From assembly GCA_004835665.1 (NCBI GenBank), contig RBKR01000002.1, forward strand, positions 2,108,001 through 2,172,000: a stretch of 64,000 nt of DNA, in the 5' to 3' direction. The stretch comes from Phoma sp. XZ068 (lineage: Eukaryota > Ascomycota > Dothideomycetes > Pleosporales > Didymellaceae). The position numbers and the translations under genes were made by a program. Positions 44,875-56,898 of this stretch are shown in pieces; position 1 is the stretch's first letter, and each line of letters opens with the position of its first letter. The notes beneath the pieces are model-generated. The model saw nothing but the letters and a program-made list of their open reading frames with translations. It was not told where the DNA came from and ran no database searches.

Positions 44875-44960
44875 GGGTCTTGCCGCGACTCGAACGCGGG
44901 GCCTCTCGCACGTATACTTAGGTACCCTAAGCGAGAATCATACCACTAGACCACAAGACC
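44875..44960 (-). tRNA. tRNA-Pro(AGG) with a 14-nt intron
   Basis: Read on the minus strand, the 86 bases fold as a tRNA. The acceptor stem GGTCTTG (44960-44954) pairs with CAAGACC (44882-44876) and the discriminator base is C. The D arm is GTCTAGTGGTATGAT and the T arm contains GTTCGAGTC between CGCGG-type stems. The anticodon AGG is at 44928-44926 in the loop TTAGGGT between stems CTCGC and GCGAG. A 14-nt intron lies one base 3' of the anticodon, about 44924-44911, at the canonical position for eukaryotic tRNA introns. AGG, with wobble inosine, reads CCT, CCC and CCA proline codons. Confidence 0.93.
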
Positions 44961-45176
44961 GTATGCCATCACAACGTTACAACAGGAAGTATTCTTGTTG
45001 GTGTCACGTGATGTTCATGACTTTCCGATGTCGTCGTTAGTATATATGCGTGTGTTTGGAGGATGACTGGGTAGATGGGGGGAGATGGGATGGTGGTACA
45101 AACACGAGTCTAGGGTACGTAAAATTAACTGTGGAGGATTGTGTATGTGTGTGGATACAATACGAACGAGTAATTC

Positions 45177-46726
45177 CTAAGACCCCACACTACCAACCCG
45201 CTCCACCATACGCACCCACCTGCGGCGCCGCCATTCGCCCTTGCGACTGGGTCGGCCAGACTCCCATGCGCGACGTAGGACTTCGCGTTCTTGCTCGCCA
45301 ATGTCCTTGCTTTTCCCCTGGCGCCGGTCGTGAGATGGACGCTTTTCGCCTTCGTCGAGGACTTCGTAGTGGAGATCTGTGACCCAGCGCTCGCCTTCGA
45401 TTTCTACTTCCACGCCGGTGACGCAGCGGTCTTCGACCCATTCGCGGCTGAGGAGGTCGAGGGTCCATTTCTTGTCGCTCCAGCGCCAGCCGCGCGGGGG
45501 CAGGACGTCTTCGAAGAAGGCGCAGCCGCGGGGTCTGTCGCCGCTGATACGGGCGGGGGAGAGGGGCGAGTACGGCGAGTGCGAGAAGATGAAGGACTCG
45601 TATTCGCCGGCTTGGTCGTGGAGGGCGCGGTGCTGCAGTTCGAAGATTTCGACTTCGCGCGATTCTTGGCTGGTTTGGAGCTCGATGTCGCTCTTGCTGG
45701 CGGAGAGGAGGAACGAGCGGCCTTCGTTTTCGGCGTCGGCGACGAGCGCTTCGTTCTCGGGGGTTGCGATGAGGTCTTGCACGGTAGGGTGGCCCATGGC
45801 GACTGCACCGTAGCCCAGGACGAGGAAGATGAAGCGCCACGGTAGGAGGTGTGATACGAGGAACAGCGCACATGAGATGAGGAGGAGGCCGATGTAGAGT
45901 AGTGATGAGAGGTTCTCGTTTGAGAAGTTTGTGAGTGGTGTGAGGAACTGCAGGACAGCATCGTGGCCGCGCGAGAAGTCCTCCATGCAGTTTTGTAGAT
46001 CGCGCATGTTGCGGAAGAAGTCCTTGCTGAACTCCGGTGCCGGTTTAATAGTTGGTGCGTCTGCAAGAGGAGGGCCACCGAGAGGATACAGGTCTGTTGG
46101 GAAAGATGTCGGTGGCGGTGGGTGCCGGGTTAGGTAGGAGGGAACCATGATGAAGAAGAGGCAGCTTGCTAGGGGTAGCACGGGGAGTAGATATGGGTCG
46201 ATGCATATGAACGTGTACATGAAGAGGAATGACAAGGTCTGGGTTGGCTGCTTCCACGTGAACAGATGGATGAGTCGGTTTTGGAAGACAAAAGCTACGC
46301 CGATGCGGGAGTTGAAGCGCCGGAAGTTGGAGGACATGGTGGGGATACTGAAGTTTGGGCGCTCGACGTAGGTACGTGATCGGCGGTCTTTGATCTGGGG
46401 GCTTGCATCGACGCCATCTGGGGGAGAGATCGATGGTCCCTCACTAGGCAGAACCTGTGCGAGAAGACTGCAGTTGTGAGTACAGGTGTTGATAGTGCGA
46501 TCAGAACTTACAGGTTGATCATCCGATCGCCCATCCTGGTTGTCGACTCGCGACTCATATTATCCCCAAGCGACTCGAGCTTGTCTTTGAGCTTGCTCGC
46601 GGACAGTCGATGAGAACCAGATTCTTGATTCGGCGTCCGTGAGCCGGGTGTGTCTGCAGGGTGGATCCGAACTACTGGTATTGGGGAATTGCTGTTCGCA
46701 AACGAACTGGAGTTGTCGTTGCTCAT
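45177..46726 (-). CDS. Pex24-family peroxisomal membrane peroxin (Pex28-32 type, DysF domain)
   Basis: Exons 46726-46512 and 46467-45177 join over a 44-nt intron (GTAAGT donor, TGCAG acceptor) to give 501 residues. The join rebuilds a smooth RMINLLLAQVLPSEGPSI. The family controls peroxisome number and size and sits at peroxisome-ER contacts. Seen: a polar N-terminus, the conserved segment before the first hydrophobic block, a double membrane hairpin TFICIDPYLLPVLPLASCLFFIMV (about residues 155-185), a second pair around LSSLLYIGLLLISCALFLV and FIFLVLGYGAVAMGHP, and a C-terminal dysferlin-like domain with the Trp-rich LPPRGWRWSDKKWTLD and VTDLHYE. The very C-terminus is basic and Arg-rich. 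Which of the yeast paralogues Pex28-Pex32 it corresponds to cannot be told here. It is divergent from POM1 over about 1.2 kb. Confidence 0.88.
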
Positions 46727-47901
46727 GATGGCGGTTGTCTTGTGACGTGTTTTGCTTCAGCCTCGATATGGCTGCAACGACTCAGGCCCTTGATCGGGGG
46801 TGTGAATGCGTCGACAGTGGTCTCGAGGTCGCTGCCTCGTTCACCCAACGAAGGTGCGAGTGCTCATCTGGCTGAGATATTGTGTGGTCTTATATGGATG
46901 CAGGCTGTTCATCCAGATTCACAGTTCTGTTCCAGCTCTTTGTTCGTTCTGCAGTCGACGAGGTCGTGTGAGGTGAAGCACCGTCCGTGATGACGCAGTT
47001 GCATGTGAACGAGCACAGGCTTGGCGATGGCGTCCGGAAGCCACGCGCTACCCCTGCCCCTGCGGGTAGTACACGGGAGAAGAGCATCACGTCAAGTTTC
47101 GGCAGCATGATGATTTCATTAAGATTCACCGCAAGAAGGAGTATTAAGGGAGTTGCAGTGTAATTATGTGAGCACAAACCTGCTCTCCCGGCTTGTGGAT
47201 GCGGCCCAACCACCCAGCATCTAGAAAATCAAGACAACAAACAAAGTTGCCGATCAGGGTTCAAGATGCCGTGCACATGCTCAGTGCCGTGCCACCGCGT
47301 GGATCCGTTAGGGTTGGAGTGTGTTGCCGTGGTGCAGAAGCGTTGCCTCTAGGCCATCACAACAGTAGCGTGCAGGGAGGCCCTCGCAGACGGCCACCAT
47401 CACTCCCCAGCTCGGCAGCGAGCGAATGGGCACATCTGGCAGCCAACGCACGCAGAGTGCGAAATGCAGGACGTGGACAAAGCGCGCGTTCCCCGGGTGA
47501 GGGCAGTGTTTTGATGGCGTCCTGGCCGCCTCTCGCCGAATCACAGGCCGGCTTGGGCATGGGCGACAGGGGTTGTCTTAGTGGCTGTCAGGTCGTCTGT
47601 ACATAGTATGCTAGTGACTTTGATAGACAGCACCGCTAGCAACGCGCTCCCCTTTTGCAGTCCGACTCGCTCTGTTGCAGTGCACGCCCTCTGCCCCTCC
47701 ACGGCTCTGCAGGCGAGAACCCCAGGACGCCCTTGGCCACCGCGAGCCGCCCTCACCGCCGCCCGACGCATTCGAAATGTCCGCATAGCCTGAGCCGCTC
47801 CCCAAGCTCGACGCTTGGAGACCCGTCCCGCGCAGATAGAGCGGCCATTGCCAGTGCTGGTACGGCAGCGTGCAGCGTGCGGGCCGCAGCGAGTTGTGAC
47901 C
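46727..47901. promoter_or_regulatory. Divergent region between the Pex24-like gene and POM1
   Basis: 1.17 kb with no gene. The POM1 side (about 47400-47900) is GC-rich and contains several short ATG frames, so a long leader with upstream ORFs is likely. No TATA box was seen. Confidence 0.4.
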
Positions 47902-50900
47902 ATGTCTGCGCAGCCTGTGCGAGCAGGCGGGCCCGCCCTGGACAGCCACGGCCTGGGTGCGAGCGTGTCCGAGGACTCGAGCGGGTCGACAGGTACCACG
48001 GCGCCGCAGAGCAGCCCCACGGCGACGGTGCTAACAGCCGCAGACGACCGCGTGCGCAAGTTCCAGAAGACGGGCGACAATGGCAGCCGCCTGCGCAAGA
48101 CCAGCGCCTCCAACGCCCTCGCTGCCCGCCCTGGCCCGCCCGACAGCAGGCCGCTGGGCTCGCAGCGACGCACCGCCAAAGTGCCGCTGGGGCCGCGAGG
48201 GCCGCCGCAGGACTTCTCCAAGCACAGGTAGCGTGGCCGTGCTGACGCTCAGTGCACAGGACGGAAGGTGCTGACGCTGCATAGGGTTGCCAGCGGAGCC
48301 TCCCTCGAGAGCCGCTCGCTCCTGCCCACCACGCGGCAGGAGCCCACGTCGAACCCGGAGCCACGCTTCAGCTTCGCCCAGCAGCAGGACGCCGCCCACG
48401 ACCCCGCCGAGACGAGCGGCGCCTACGACTTCCTGCCCACCGTCAACTTCGACGACTTCGCCAACAGCCTGGCCTATGAGCCCGCCCTGAGCGACTTCCC
48501 TGCGCCCGGCAGCTTCAAGAGCACCGCCGCGCCCAGCACCACCGCGTCGACGGCACCCGCCATGCAGCCCTTCACTGCGGGCCAGCCCGACACGCGCCCC
48601 GCCCGCAGCAGCTCGTTCCTGCGCCGCTTCAGCCAGTCCAACACCCGCAAGCCGGGCATCACGAACCCCTCCAGGCCGCCCGCGTCCACCGCCGCCGACA
48701 GCACGTCGACGCCGCCGCCGACCACCAACATGGCCATTCGCACGCGCCGACAGAGCCAGTTCCCGGCGCCAGCGCCGCCGAACCCCGCGGCACGTGCACC
48801 ACGCAAGAGCGTGGGTCCTGGTATGCTGCCCATGGGCTCCTTCGAGGGGCGAAACGAGATGCCACGGCTGGCGAGTGGCCTCATCGAGCAGAATGGCCTT
48901 GGCCGCTCGCCGTCGAAGAGCAAGGGCCCTCGACGAGAGACGCTGGCCGCAAATCAAAACCTACCCAATGCAACACAACGACTACCCAGCGCCACACGAA
49001 CGGCAAAGGCAAAGTCGCTGCAGCCGCCCTCGAGACAAACGTCCGGCCAGCATCTATCTGCACATTCGCTGACTCCAGATCAAGGATCCACGCATGGTAT
49101 CCACGCTCGCTCACCTGGCAAGTCGCCTGCAGCTCAGCGTGAGCACACCCCCTCCTCGTCCGCTAGCAAGCGACAGTCTACCGTGCCCCATCACTTCGGC
49201 CTAGGAGCCAGGACCATCAGTCCAACAGATGCACGAAGGTTGAAGCGCCTCTCAATGAACCCAAACATGCCCCTTCCAGGTGGACCAGTCGGACCCCCCA
49301 CTCCACAGGGCGATTTCACCTTTGACGACCAAGCATTCAGCCATTCTCCGGCCATCTCCATCAGAAAGAGCGAAACACCGTCCTCTGCGCGTGCAACGCC
49401 AGAGCAGAACCGTAAATCGTACGCTTCAGGCATCTCCTTGTCCTCAACATCCAGCATCAATTCTTTGAAAGTTGGCGGTTCTTCAATACCACTGCGTACT
49501 AACCCTACGCTTCAAAGCTCCAGGTTACCCACAGCAAAGCCACGAAACGTCCACAGCTCAGCTGGCGGAGAAACAGAGGACGTGCCCCCCGTTCCCGCGA
49601 TACCCAAGGCCTACGAGTCACCGAAAGACCCCGAGCGCCAGACGTTTTCCTTTTCAACGGCCGGGGCAAAGCCAAGCACCCCATCGTCACTGAATCAGCC
49701 AGCCCCCACGAACCAGCACCTGCATGGCCGGGGTAGTGAGCGTTTGAACGAAACATCGCATCTGAACTCGAGCACAGGGTCCATCAGACACCGGCGAGGT
49801 CTTACCGTGGGAGGTAATGCTGACGCTGATCGAACACCCACCATGCAGCATTCGAGTAAGAAGGACCTGCAGCCTATCAGACTACCACCTCTGAATCTGC
49901 TGCCTCTCGATACACCCGTCAGCAACCGTATCTCGTCGTTTCCTGCGCCGTCTGATGAGGTTGACAAGCGCAACACTACGCCACCGCCCAAGCGCTCCGC
50001 CAACAAAACACCCAGCACTCCTATGACGGCGTCCAAGACTAGCTTTTTCTCCGGCAGCGGATACAATGGATACGATTTTGGCAAGCACATTCGTAGTAGC
50101 AGCTCTGCCATAAACCTGCGAGGTGGACAAGATGCAAAGGACACCTCACACGGCGGACTGTCTGCCATGCCAATTCCGACTCTGCATCCTGGACGACAAG
50201 CAACAACTCCCTTCTCGTCAAACTCACTGCCAAAGGGTAGTGGTGAGTTTAGTCGACTGCAGTCACGTCCAAGCGGCGAATTCCAGTCCAACGAGAAGGA
50301 TGTCGAGTTGCAGAACATGAAAGCTGCTGGTCCGGTTCCGCGTCCGCTGAAGAAGAGCAACACAACAGACTCTACCAAAACATCCACTTCGACTGAATCG
50401 GAGACCCCTTCATCAGGCACGTCACTTCGGCGAAAGCTGAGTTTGGGAGGTTGGCGGCGAAGCGGTTCCAAGGCTGCATCTCATCCCTCACAACACCAGC
50501 AAACTCGAAAGGGCGGTCAACAGGCAGATCCATCTGCCCCGCAACCACCAAAACATGGAGACATGCCACCTCCCCGTCTACCAGCGTCGGCTACGTGGAG
50601 TGGTGCTATCAATGCAAGCCCTACCCCTGAGACAAGCACGAATCGCCTACGCCCGTCACTGGATTTTGGTCGACGAAAACCATCCACGGCAACAATCGCC
50701 AGTGAAACCGATTCTGACACACCAGCAGCCCGCAAAGATGCGAAGCCCGCTCCTGCACGGACAGCGGCAGGGTACAATGCATCACCGACAGGACACCCTG
50801 CTGTGAAACCAAGCTCTTCGATCTTGCCGTCTATGCAGAGGATGTTGGGTTCCAAGAGCTCGTCTAACGTACTCCGAGCTCGCAATCTGGATCCTAATCT

Positions 50901-52598
50901 TGACCGAGATGACTTGATGGCGGACGAGGAGATGAAGAAGCTCGCCTCCAAACGCAAGGACTTTGAGCACGCAGCGCGTGATGTTGATGCACTCCGCAAG
51001 CGTGCCGCGCCGCAAGAACGTGTTACAGCAGCGCAAGCCCTCCAGATGGTCAACCTGAACATCTTTGAAAGAGGAGAGATCATCGACTACAAGGAGATCT
51101 ACTTCTGCGGCACCAAAAACGCCAAAAAGCATGTTGGCGACCTGAACGCGCAAACTGCCAACTTCGGTTACGACGACGATCGGGGCGACTACAACATCGT
51201 CTTCGGCGACCATCTCGCATACCGGTATGAGGTTGTCGACATGCTCGGCAAGGGTAGCTTCGGACAGGTCGTGCGTTGTGTCGACCACAAGACAGGAGGA
51301 CTCGTGGCTATCAAGATCATCCGCAACAAGAAGCGGTTCCACCAACAAGCCTTGATTGAGGTCAACATTCTGCAAAAGTTGCGCGAATGGGTAGGTCTAC
51401 ATGTACTCTATGTTGAGTAGTTGCTGACGTGTTCTAGGACCCCGATAACAAGCACAGCATGATCAACTTCACGCAGAGCTTCTATTTCCGCGGCCATCTC
51501 TGCATATCTACCGAGCTCCTTGGCATGAACTTGTACGAATTCATCAAGGCCCACGAGTTCAAGGGTTTCTCCACGCGTCTCATTCGCCGCTTCTGCAAGC
51601 AGATGCTCGCTTCACTGGTTCTTTTGAAGAGCCAACGGGTAATCCACTGTGATTTGAAGCCCGAGAACATCCTGCTCGCCCATCCATTACACTCGGAGAT
51701 CAAGGTTATCGATTTTGGATCCAGTTGTTTCGAGAACGAGAAGGTGTACACGTACATCCAGTCGCGTTTCTACCGATCGCCGGAGGTAATCTTGGGCATG
51801 AGCTATGGCTTGCCAATCGACATGTGGAGTTTGGGTTGCATTCTTGCGGAGCTTCTGACAGGCTATCCCATCTTCCCGGGCGAGAACGAGCAGGAGCAGC
51901 TTGCTTGTATCATGGAGATCTTTGGACCTCCAGAGAAGCACTTGATTGAGAAGAGCAGCAGGAAGAAGCTCTTTTTCGATTCCCTTGGGAAACCGAGGGT
52001 GACGGTTTCCACAAAGGGACGCCGTCGTCGGCCGAGCTCGAAGACCTTGCAGCAAGCTCTCAAGTGCGACGATGAGGCCTTCCTGGACTTCGTTGCACGA
52101 TGTCTTCGCTGGGACCCTGAGCGCCGTATGCGACCGGATGAGGCAATGCAGCACGAGTTCATTACAGGAGCTCGCAGGAACGCTGGACGACGACCTGTCG
52201 TCAATTCTGGTGCAAGCACTGCATCTCCTGTCAAACGAGCACCAATTGCGCAGGTTCCGCAGTCCCGCGTGCGACCCCTCCCTGAGCCACCTGCGACCAG
52301 TCTGAAGAACGGCACCGCAGTCAACAGCAACCAGCGCGTGCCAAGCAGTTCTCCAGTCAAGAGCAGCGCGCCTCGCCGCCACTCGACGGTCAGCGGCGCA
52401 CCCGGCCCCGGAGGAACGGGTGTCAAGCGAGCGGCAAATGGGGCCCCTGCCGCTACCAGCAGTCTTCCAAGGGTTGCTCAGCGCAGCGTGTCTGGCAAGC
52501 CTGATCTTGCCTCGGCGGCGGCCATCGCCAGTCTTGTAAGTCCATCATTCCAACACATCGATCAACATACTAACATGCTCAAGCAGAAAACGCGCTAG
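47902..52598 (+). CDS. pom1: Pom1-type DYRK dual-specificity kinase
   Basis: Exons 47902-48227, 48285-51390, 51438-52535 and a 12-nt last exon 52587-52598 give 1513 residues. Introns are 57, 47 and 51 nt; the last is in frame, stop-free and ends the gene just before KTR-stop. The N-terminal ~1000 residues are Ser/Pro/Arg/Thr-rich and disordered, suited to cortex binding regulated by phosphorylation. Then come a DYRK-homology box (YKEIYFCGTKNAKK), and from about residue 1090 the kinase domain: GKGSFGQV, AIKIIRNKKRF, the catalytic HCDLKPENILL, DFGSSC and the activation-loop YIQSRFYRSPEVILG whose second Tyr is autophosphorylated in DYRKs. The C-terminal tail is again basic and low-complexity. 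Pom1 forms polar gradients that couple cell size and polarity to mitosis; the same role is inferred here. Confidence 0.9.
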
Positions 52599-53945
52599 CC
52601 GTTATGAACTCGGACCAGTGCTACAACAGTGCTACGAACTATGGCACCAGCCAGCTATGTCAGCATATCATGAGGACTTACAACTATTTAATACGGTTTG
52701 GGGTTGAGGAGGACGGGCGCTCTGTGCATTGCAGAGCTTTTATGTATCTTTCCTTCGCATGCATTCGTTGTAGACGTTTATACCCATAAAAGCTGTGGCT
52801 TTAACTTTACGTGTGGATGGACGATTCTTGGGTGTTGGTGTTGGATAGGTCGGATATGGTGATGTGTTACGGCTCAAAGGAACTTACAAGACATTACATT
52901 GCGAATTGTTCGCGTGTCGCTCCGTTCGCAGCCTTGACTTGTAGTGCGTGTACCTGATCTGCAACTTTAAAGGATTGAGGGTGTTCTAGCGCTCGCCTAG
53001 CGCACGGACAAATGGCTGGGCGGAGGGAAAGAATAGCTGCAGCGCATCTTCCTTCTCAGATCCCTGTGATATACTCTGATTCTCATGATATAGCCTTATG
53101 CTGCTCAAGAATTGATAATAATCATGCCATCTGTTGATGGTCGTGTTTGGCTTCTGTAACGCTCAACAGACTTCGCGCCAAGTATGCGACTTCGCAGCGC
53201 TGGACCCCTTGCCCGCGGGATCGTTAAGCATGGGTAGCGCGACTAGCGCAGTGACTCGCCGAAGGCACGTTAGCTCCACTTGTAAACGTTGGAATCACAG
53301 ACAACCTGGTTCTCGCTAGGTAACAGGATTGCTAATGCTAGTCTAGATTTCGGACATTCACGCAATAACAAATCGAGTGAGATCTGACGCCTTCGCACCT
53401 TCTGATCCTCGGCTGATAGCCCGATTTACATTATGAAGGGTTTTCATCGGCCGCGGACCTCCAAGTGAGCGCGACGCTCTTGCACGTGTGTTTCTTTGCC
53501 TGCGTCTCATCCACTTGTGTGTTTTAGCTTGTACTGCTTCGATTACTTGTTGTCTCCAGTCTCCCTACTAGATGCAAACTAAGAATATCCTAAAACCGTG
53601 GTACCGTCCGCTCCGCTTCAGTAGTTCCCCACGCGCCCCAGCACTTTCCTTTCTCCCGCACAATATAATCAGGCCGATCCGGTCTTCCTGCAGCAATCCT
53701 TCAGTCCTTTGGCGGGTACATATCTCGACTGTCACCGATCATATTCGGCGCGCCGCGCGGGCAGAGTCGCCCTTCTCGAAAGACTCACCGGGATCAACCA
53801 CCATCACGCGACTTGATTTTGTGCAAGAAATTGCTGCTTAGCAAAGCAGCGGGAGCTACAGCAGGGTACCCGCTTGCATCCGTACCTTTTTCTTCAAATA
53901 TCGCGCCTCACCTCCATTTCGTTGCCACACGCTTTCCGCTCCACC
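52599..53945. other. Intergenic between POM1 and IDO
   Basis: 1.35 kb with no gene recognised. Short frames on the plus strand near 53134 and 53572 show no family features. The last 100 bases before 53946 are C-rich leader. Confidence 0.5.
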
Positions 53946-55391
53946 ATGCTGCCGCCACTACCCCGGCTAAGCGACTACGATGTCTCCCCACAGAACGGCT
54001 TCCTGCCGTCGGAGATTCCACTCGACGCCCTGCCTGACGCCTACTACCAGCCGTGGGAGACTATCGTACGCAATTTCCAGGGCTTGATTCTTACTAAGCG
54101 ACTTCGACGAGTCATCGACGCTCTACCTGTGCTGTCTACCGATCTTCTTCTCACACAAGCCGAATGGCAGCGAGCATATTCTATCCTTGGATTCTTCGCG
54201 CACGCATATGTATGGGGAGGTGATAGACCCGCCGATACTGTACCGCCGTCTGTTTCGATTCCATTCCTGGAGACATGCCGTCACCTTGAGATGCCGGCCG
54301 TGGCTACCTACGCCGGCGTCTGCCTATGGAACTGGCGCCCGCTGTTCAGCAACGAGCCCGCAGACACTCTGGACAACCTCGCCACGCAGATGACCTTCAC
54401 TGGCTCGCTGGACGAGTCGTGGTTCTACCTCGTCTCGGTGGCGATTGAAGCACGTGCCGGACCCATCATCCCCATGATGATCGAAGCCATCGCCGCTGCC
54501 AGGCGTGAGGATGCTGCTACAGTTACAGAGTGTCTCCGCACGTTTGCTGAGAGACTCGATGAGATTGGCGTTCTCCTAGAGCGCATGTACGAGAGCTGCG
54601 ACCCCCACGTATTCTACCACCGCATCCGCCCCTTCCTCGCAGGAAGCAAAAACATGGCCGACGCTGGCCTCCCCAACGGCGTCAAATTCGACGACGGAAC
54701 CGGAACCCAGCCCTACGTGCAATTCGGCGGAGGCAGCAACGCCCAAAGCTCCGTCATCCAATTCTTCGACATCGTGCTGGGCATCGAACACCACCCCACT
54801 GGCGCAAAACCCTCTGGCCCTGAATCCGGTGGAGCAGTCGGCGCACCAAGCAACAACTTCATCATGGAAATGCGCAACTACATGCCCGGCCCCCACCGCC
54901 GGTTCCTCACCGCCGTCTCCCGCGTCGCCAACATCCGTCCCTTCGTCGAATCCCACCGGTCCAACCGCGCGCTGACCACCGCCTTCGACGCCTGCCTCGC
55001 TATGCTACGCACCCTCCGCGATAAACACATCCAACTTGTGTCCCGCTACATCATCATTAAATCCCGCGAGACGAAAACCGCTGCTCCCAAACAGAGCATG
55101 AATCAGCCCCAGCCCGTTAACCTGGCTAACACCGTGCATCGAAGCGGTAGTAAAGCGCTGCGTGGAACGGGGGGTACCGCGCTGATCCCGTTTCTCAAGC
55201 AAGCCCGTGATGAGACGGGGGAGCCGGCGATTGATGCGTGGGCGCGCAGGTTGCTGGGGAATGGGCCTGGTGATGCGGGTGTTGCGCGTCTTGGGAAGGT
55301 GAAGGAGGGGTTTGATGGCGCGGTGGAGGTTGTGGGGTTGGCGGGGACGTGGAGTGTTGATGATAGTGAGGGGGGGATATGTCATTGGTAG
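53946..55391 (+). CDS. bna2: Indoleamine 2,3-dioxygenase
   Basis: Single-exon gene of 481 residues. The heme enzyme opens the indole ring of tryptophan to N-formylkynurenine, the first step of the kynurenine route to NAD. Seen: the N-terminal DYDVSPQNGFLP, LILTKRLRRVIDALP, a conserved WGG, FYHRIRPFLAG containing the substrate-contact Phe and Arg region, the GGGSNAQSSVIQFFD stretch, and MRNYMPGPHRRFL with the proximal heme His near residue 317. The ending after SRYIIIKSRE is a normal fungal C-terminal extension. The frame is open upstream of 53946, but that Met (ACCATGC) gives the standard N-terminus. No targeting signal, so cytosolic. The 5' half uses C-ending codons and the last ~200 bases are strikingly G-rich. 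trpC is in the same window, but there is no sign of common regulation. Confidence 0.94.
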   Translation: MLPPLPRLSDYDVSPQNGFLPSEIPLDALPDAYYQPWETIVRNFQGLILTKRLRRVIDALPVLSTDLLLTQAEWQRAYSILGFFAHAYVWGGDRPADTVPPSVSIPFLETCRHLEMPAVATYAGVCLWNWRPLFSNEPADTLDNLATQMTFTGSLDESWFYLVSVAIEARAGPIIPMMIEAIAAARREDAATVTECLRTFAERLDEIGVLLERMYESCDPHVFYHRIRPFLAGSKNMADAGLPNGVKFDDGTGTQPYVQFGGGSNAQSSVIQFFDIVLGIEHHPTGAKPSGPESGGAVGAPSNNFIMEMRNYMPGPHRRFLTAVSRVANIRPFVESHRSNRALTTAFDACLAMLRTLRDKHIQLVSRYIIIKSRETKTAAPKQSMNQPQPVNLANTVHRSGSKALRGTGGTALIPFLKQARDETGEPAIDAWARRLLGNGPGDAGVARLGKVKEGFDGAVEVVGLAGTWSVDDSEGGICHW

Positions 55392-56898
55392 GGAGCGGAG
55401 CGCAGCGAGCGCAGCGAGCGACTTGATGAGTGCTAGCGACCTATGTGGCAGCTAGCCATCGTTCAGTGTCGACGCGCAGCTCTCACCCTCTACCTGACTT
55501 TTTCTCTCCTCTACTCTCTTGTCTCTCAAAAAGAGCAAGAGCAAGAGCAAGAGCAAGAGAAAGAGAAGGACGTTTCATCCTGAGGTTTCATAAACCTCGC
55601 GAAGTTGCATGCCTGCAGACGTCTGTGTGCCCGCAGACGTTACTGTACGGGCTGGCTTCTGGGCATTTCATTTTCATTTTGCTTTACCTGATTTTTGCGT
55701 TGCTTTATATACACTACACTCTTTTATATCTACCTGCGTTGGTATCAAGTATACCGCGCAAAAGCAATCAATACAATGTTCAGTGTCTCCGATGACACGT
55801 CTATATTCAACTTACCTCCCTTCCTCCGGACATGAATATTCATATTCGTATCTGACTCTTGCGTTGCATCATGGCATTATGATCACACACATACTCATCT
55901 ATCAGCCGCTTGCCTAGTCGTAAATGAAAACATTGTTATTCGAATCGAATCGAACTGAATTTGAATCTAAGCGATTACGACTTTGTATACGTAGGAGACA
56001 GCACTGGTACGTGAAAGAGAAAAAGCGTGCAGAGTGGGGATTTCTTGGTAGTGGTGTAGCTGTATAGTCTCTATCCTCTTTTACGTCTGTTCAGGGGAAG
56101 GTTTTTTTTTGGGAGGGTTTAGTCGGGGGTTTAGTCTAGGGCGTAAGTACACTTTTAAACCAAGGATGATAGTATACAAGAATGATAGTGTAGAAGGACG
56201 GGAGTATACACGTTTTATCCTTATAGCAGAGATACATAGACAATACCAAGATTTATAGTATCTTACCTTTGTAGTTAATCAGACTAGACCTATAGAAATA
56301 CAGTAATTAATAGAGCGCTCTTTTTACTGCGTATGAACTGCCTTCTAGGTACAAGGTACAAGGTACCAATAATCCAAGCTGACATACTGTAGTACCTACC
56401 CTACCACCTAGGAAGCCACGAACAGGCAGAAAATATTATTTCTACTCCGATCTGCGATGATGAGTGTTGATACAATCGACATCAGCCTTGCAACAACCCT
56501 TGCACACACATCCGCGAGTGAACGTGATGTGACTGCGATTCAAAACAAGCTCAGACACGACGCCACTTTCGTCAGATCCGATCGCCAGATCTCGGGATCC
56601 AACTTGATTGTTTGCATGTTCTGCGGCATGTCCCGGATCGCGAATGTTCTCGCGCGTGCGCGAGGGCCATGTGGGGGCTGGATGTGACGTCATGGGTTCA
56701 CATGTTGCGATCGCGACAAGGGTGAGACGGGATGGACGAGGAGATATAAACTTGATGGTTGTCGTGTAAGCTTTGCTTGGATTTGAAATTATAAGATATA
56801 CTATACTGAAGACTTTATCAGCGCTTTCGGACTTACAAGTTTTTTACCTTGACTTCAACAACTCGTCTGTCAAACTCACAACTTCATCAACACTCACA
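55392..56898. other. Intergenic with simple repeats and an AT-rich segment
   Basis: No gene seen. A short GCAGCGAGC-type repeat lies at about 55394-55420, and a run of AGAGCA units at about 55528-55562. The block 56100-56440 is AT- and TA-rich and carries a repeated GATAGT-TATAC motif near 56167-56210. A TATAAA at 56745-56750, about 150 bases before the CsbD-like ATG, is a likely core promoter for that gene. Confidence 0.5.
56745..56750 (+). promoter_or_regulatory. TATA box of the CsbD-like gene
   Basis: TATAAA 149 bases upstream of the ATG at 56899, followed by an AT-mixed leader. Good match for a stress-inducible TATA promoter, but the start site is not known. Confidence 0.45.

Noticed and set aside
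47581..48231. Separate GC-rich genes on either strand in the POM1 leader
   Set aside because: Long frames on both strands are a side effect of high GC; the plus-strand frame from 47902 splices in phase to POM1.
53572..53841. Upstream exon of IDO
   Set aside because: IDO has a complete N-terminus from 53946 and the upstream frame has no family similarity.
27066..55391. trpC and IDO as a tryptophan gene cluster
   Set aside because: They are 24 kb apart, separated by unrelated housekeeping genes, and show no shared promoter signal.
55392..55562. GCAGCGAGC and AGAGCA repeats as a functional element
   Set aside because: Short simple-sequence repeats after a gene end; no further structure.
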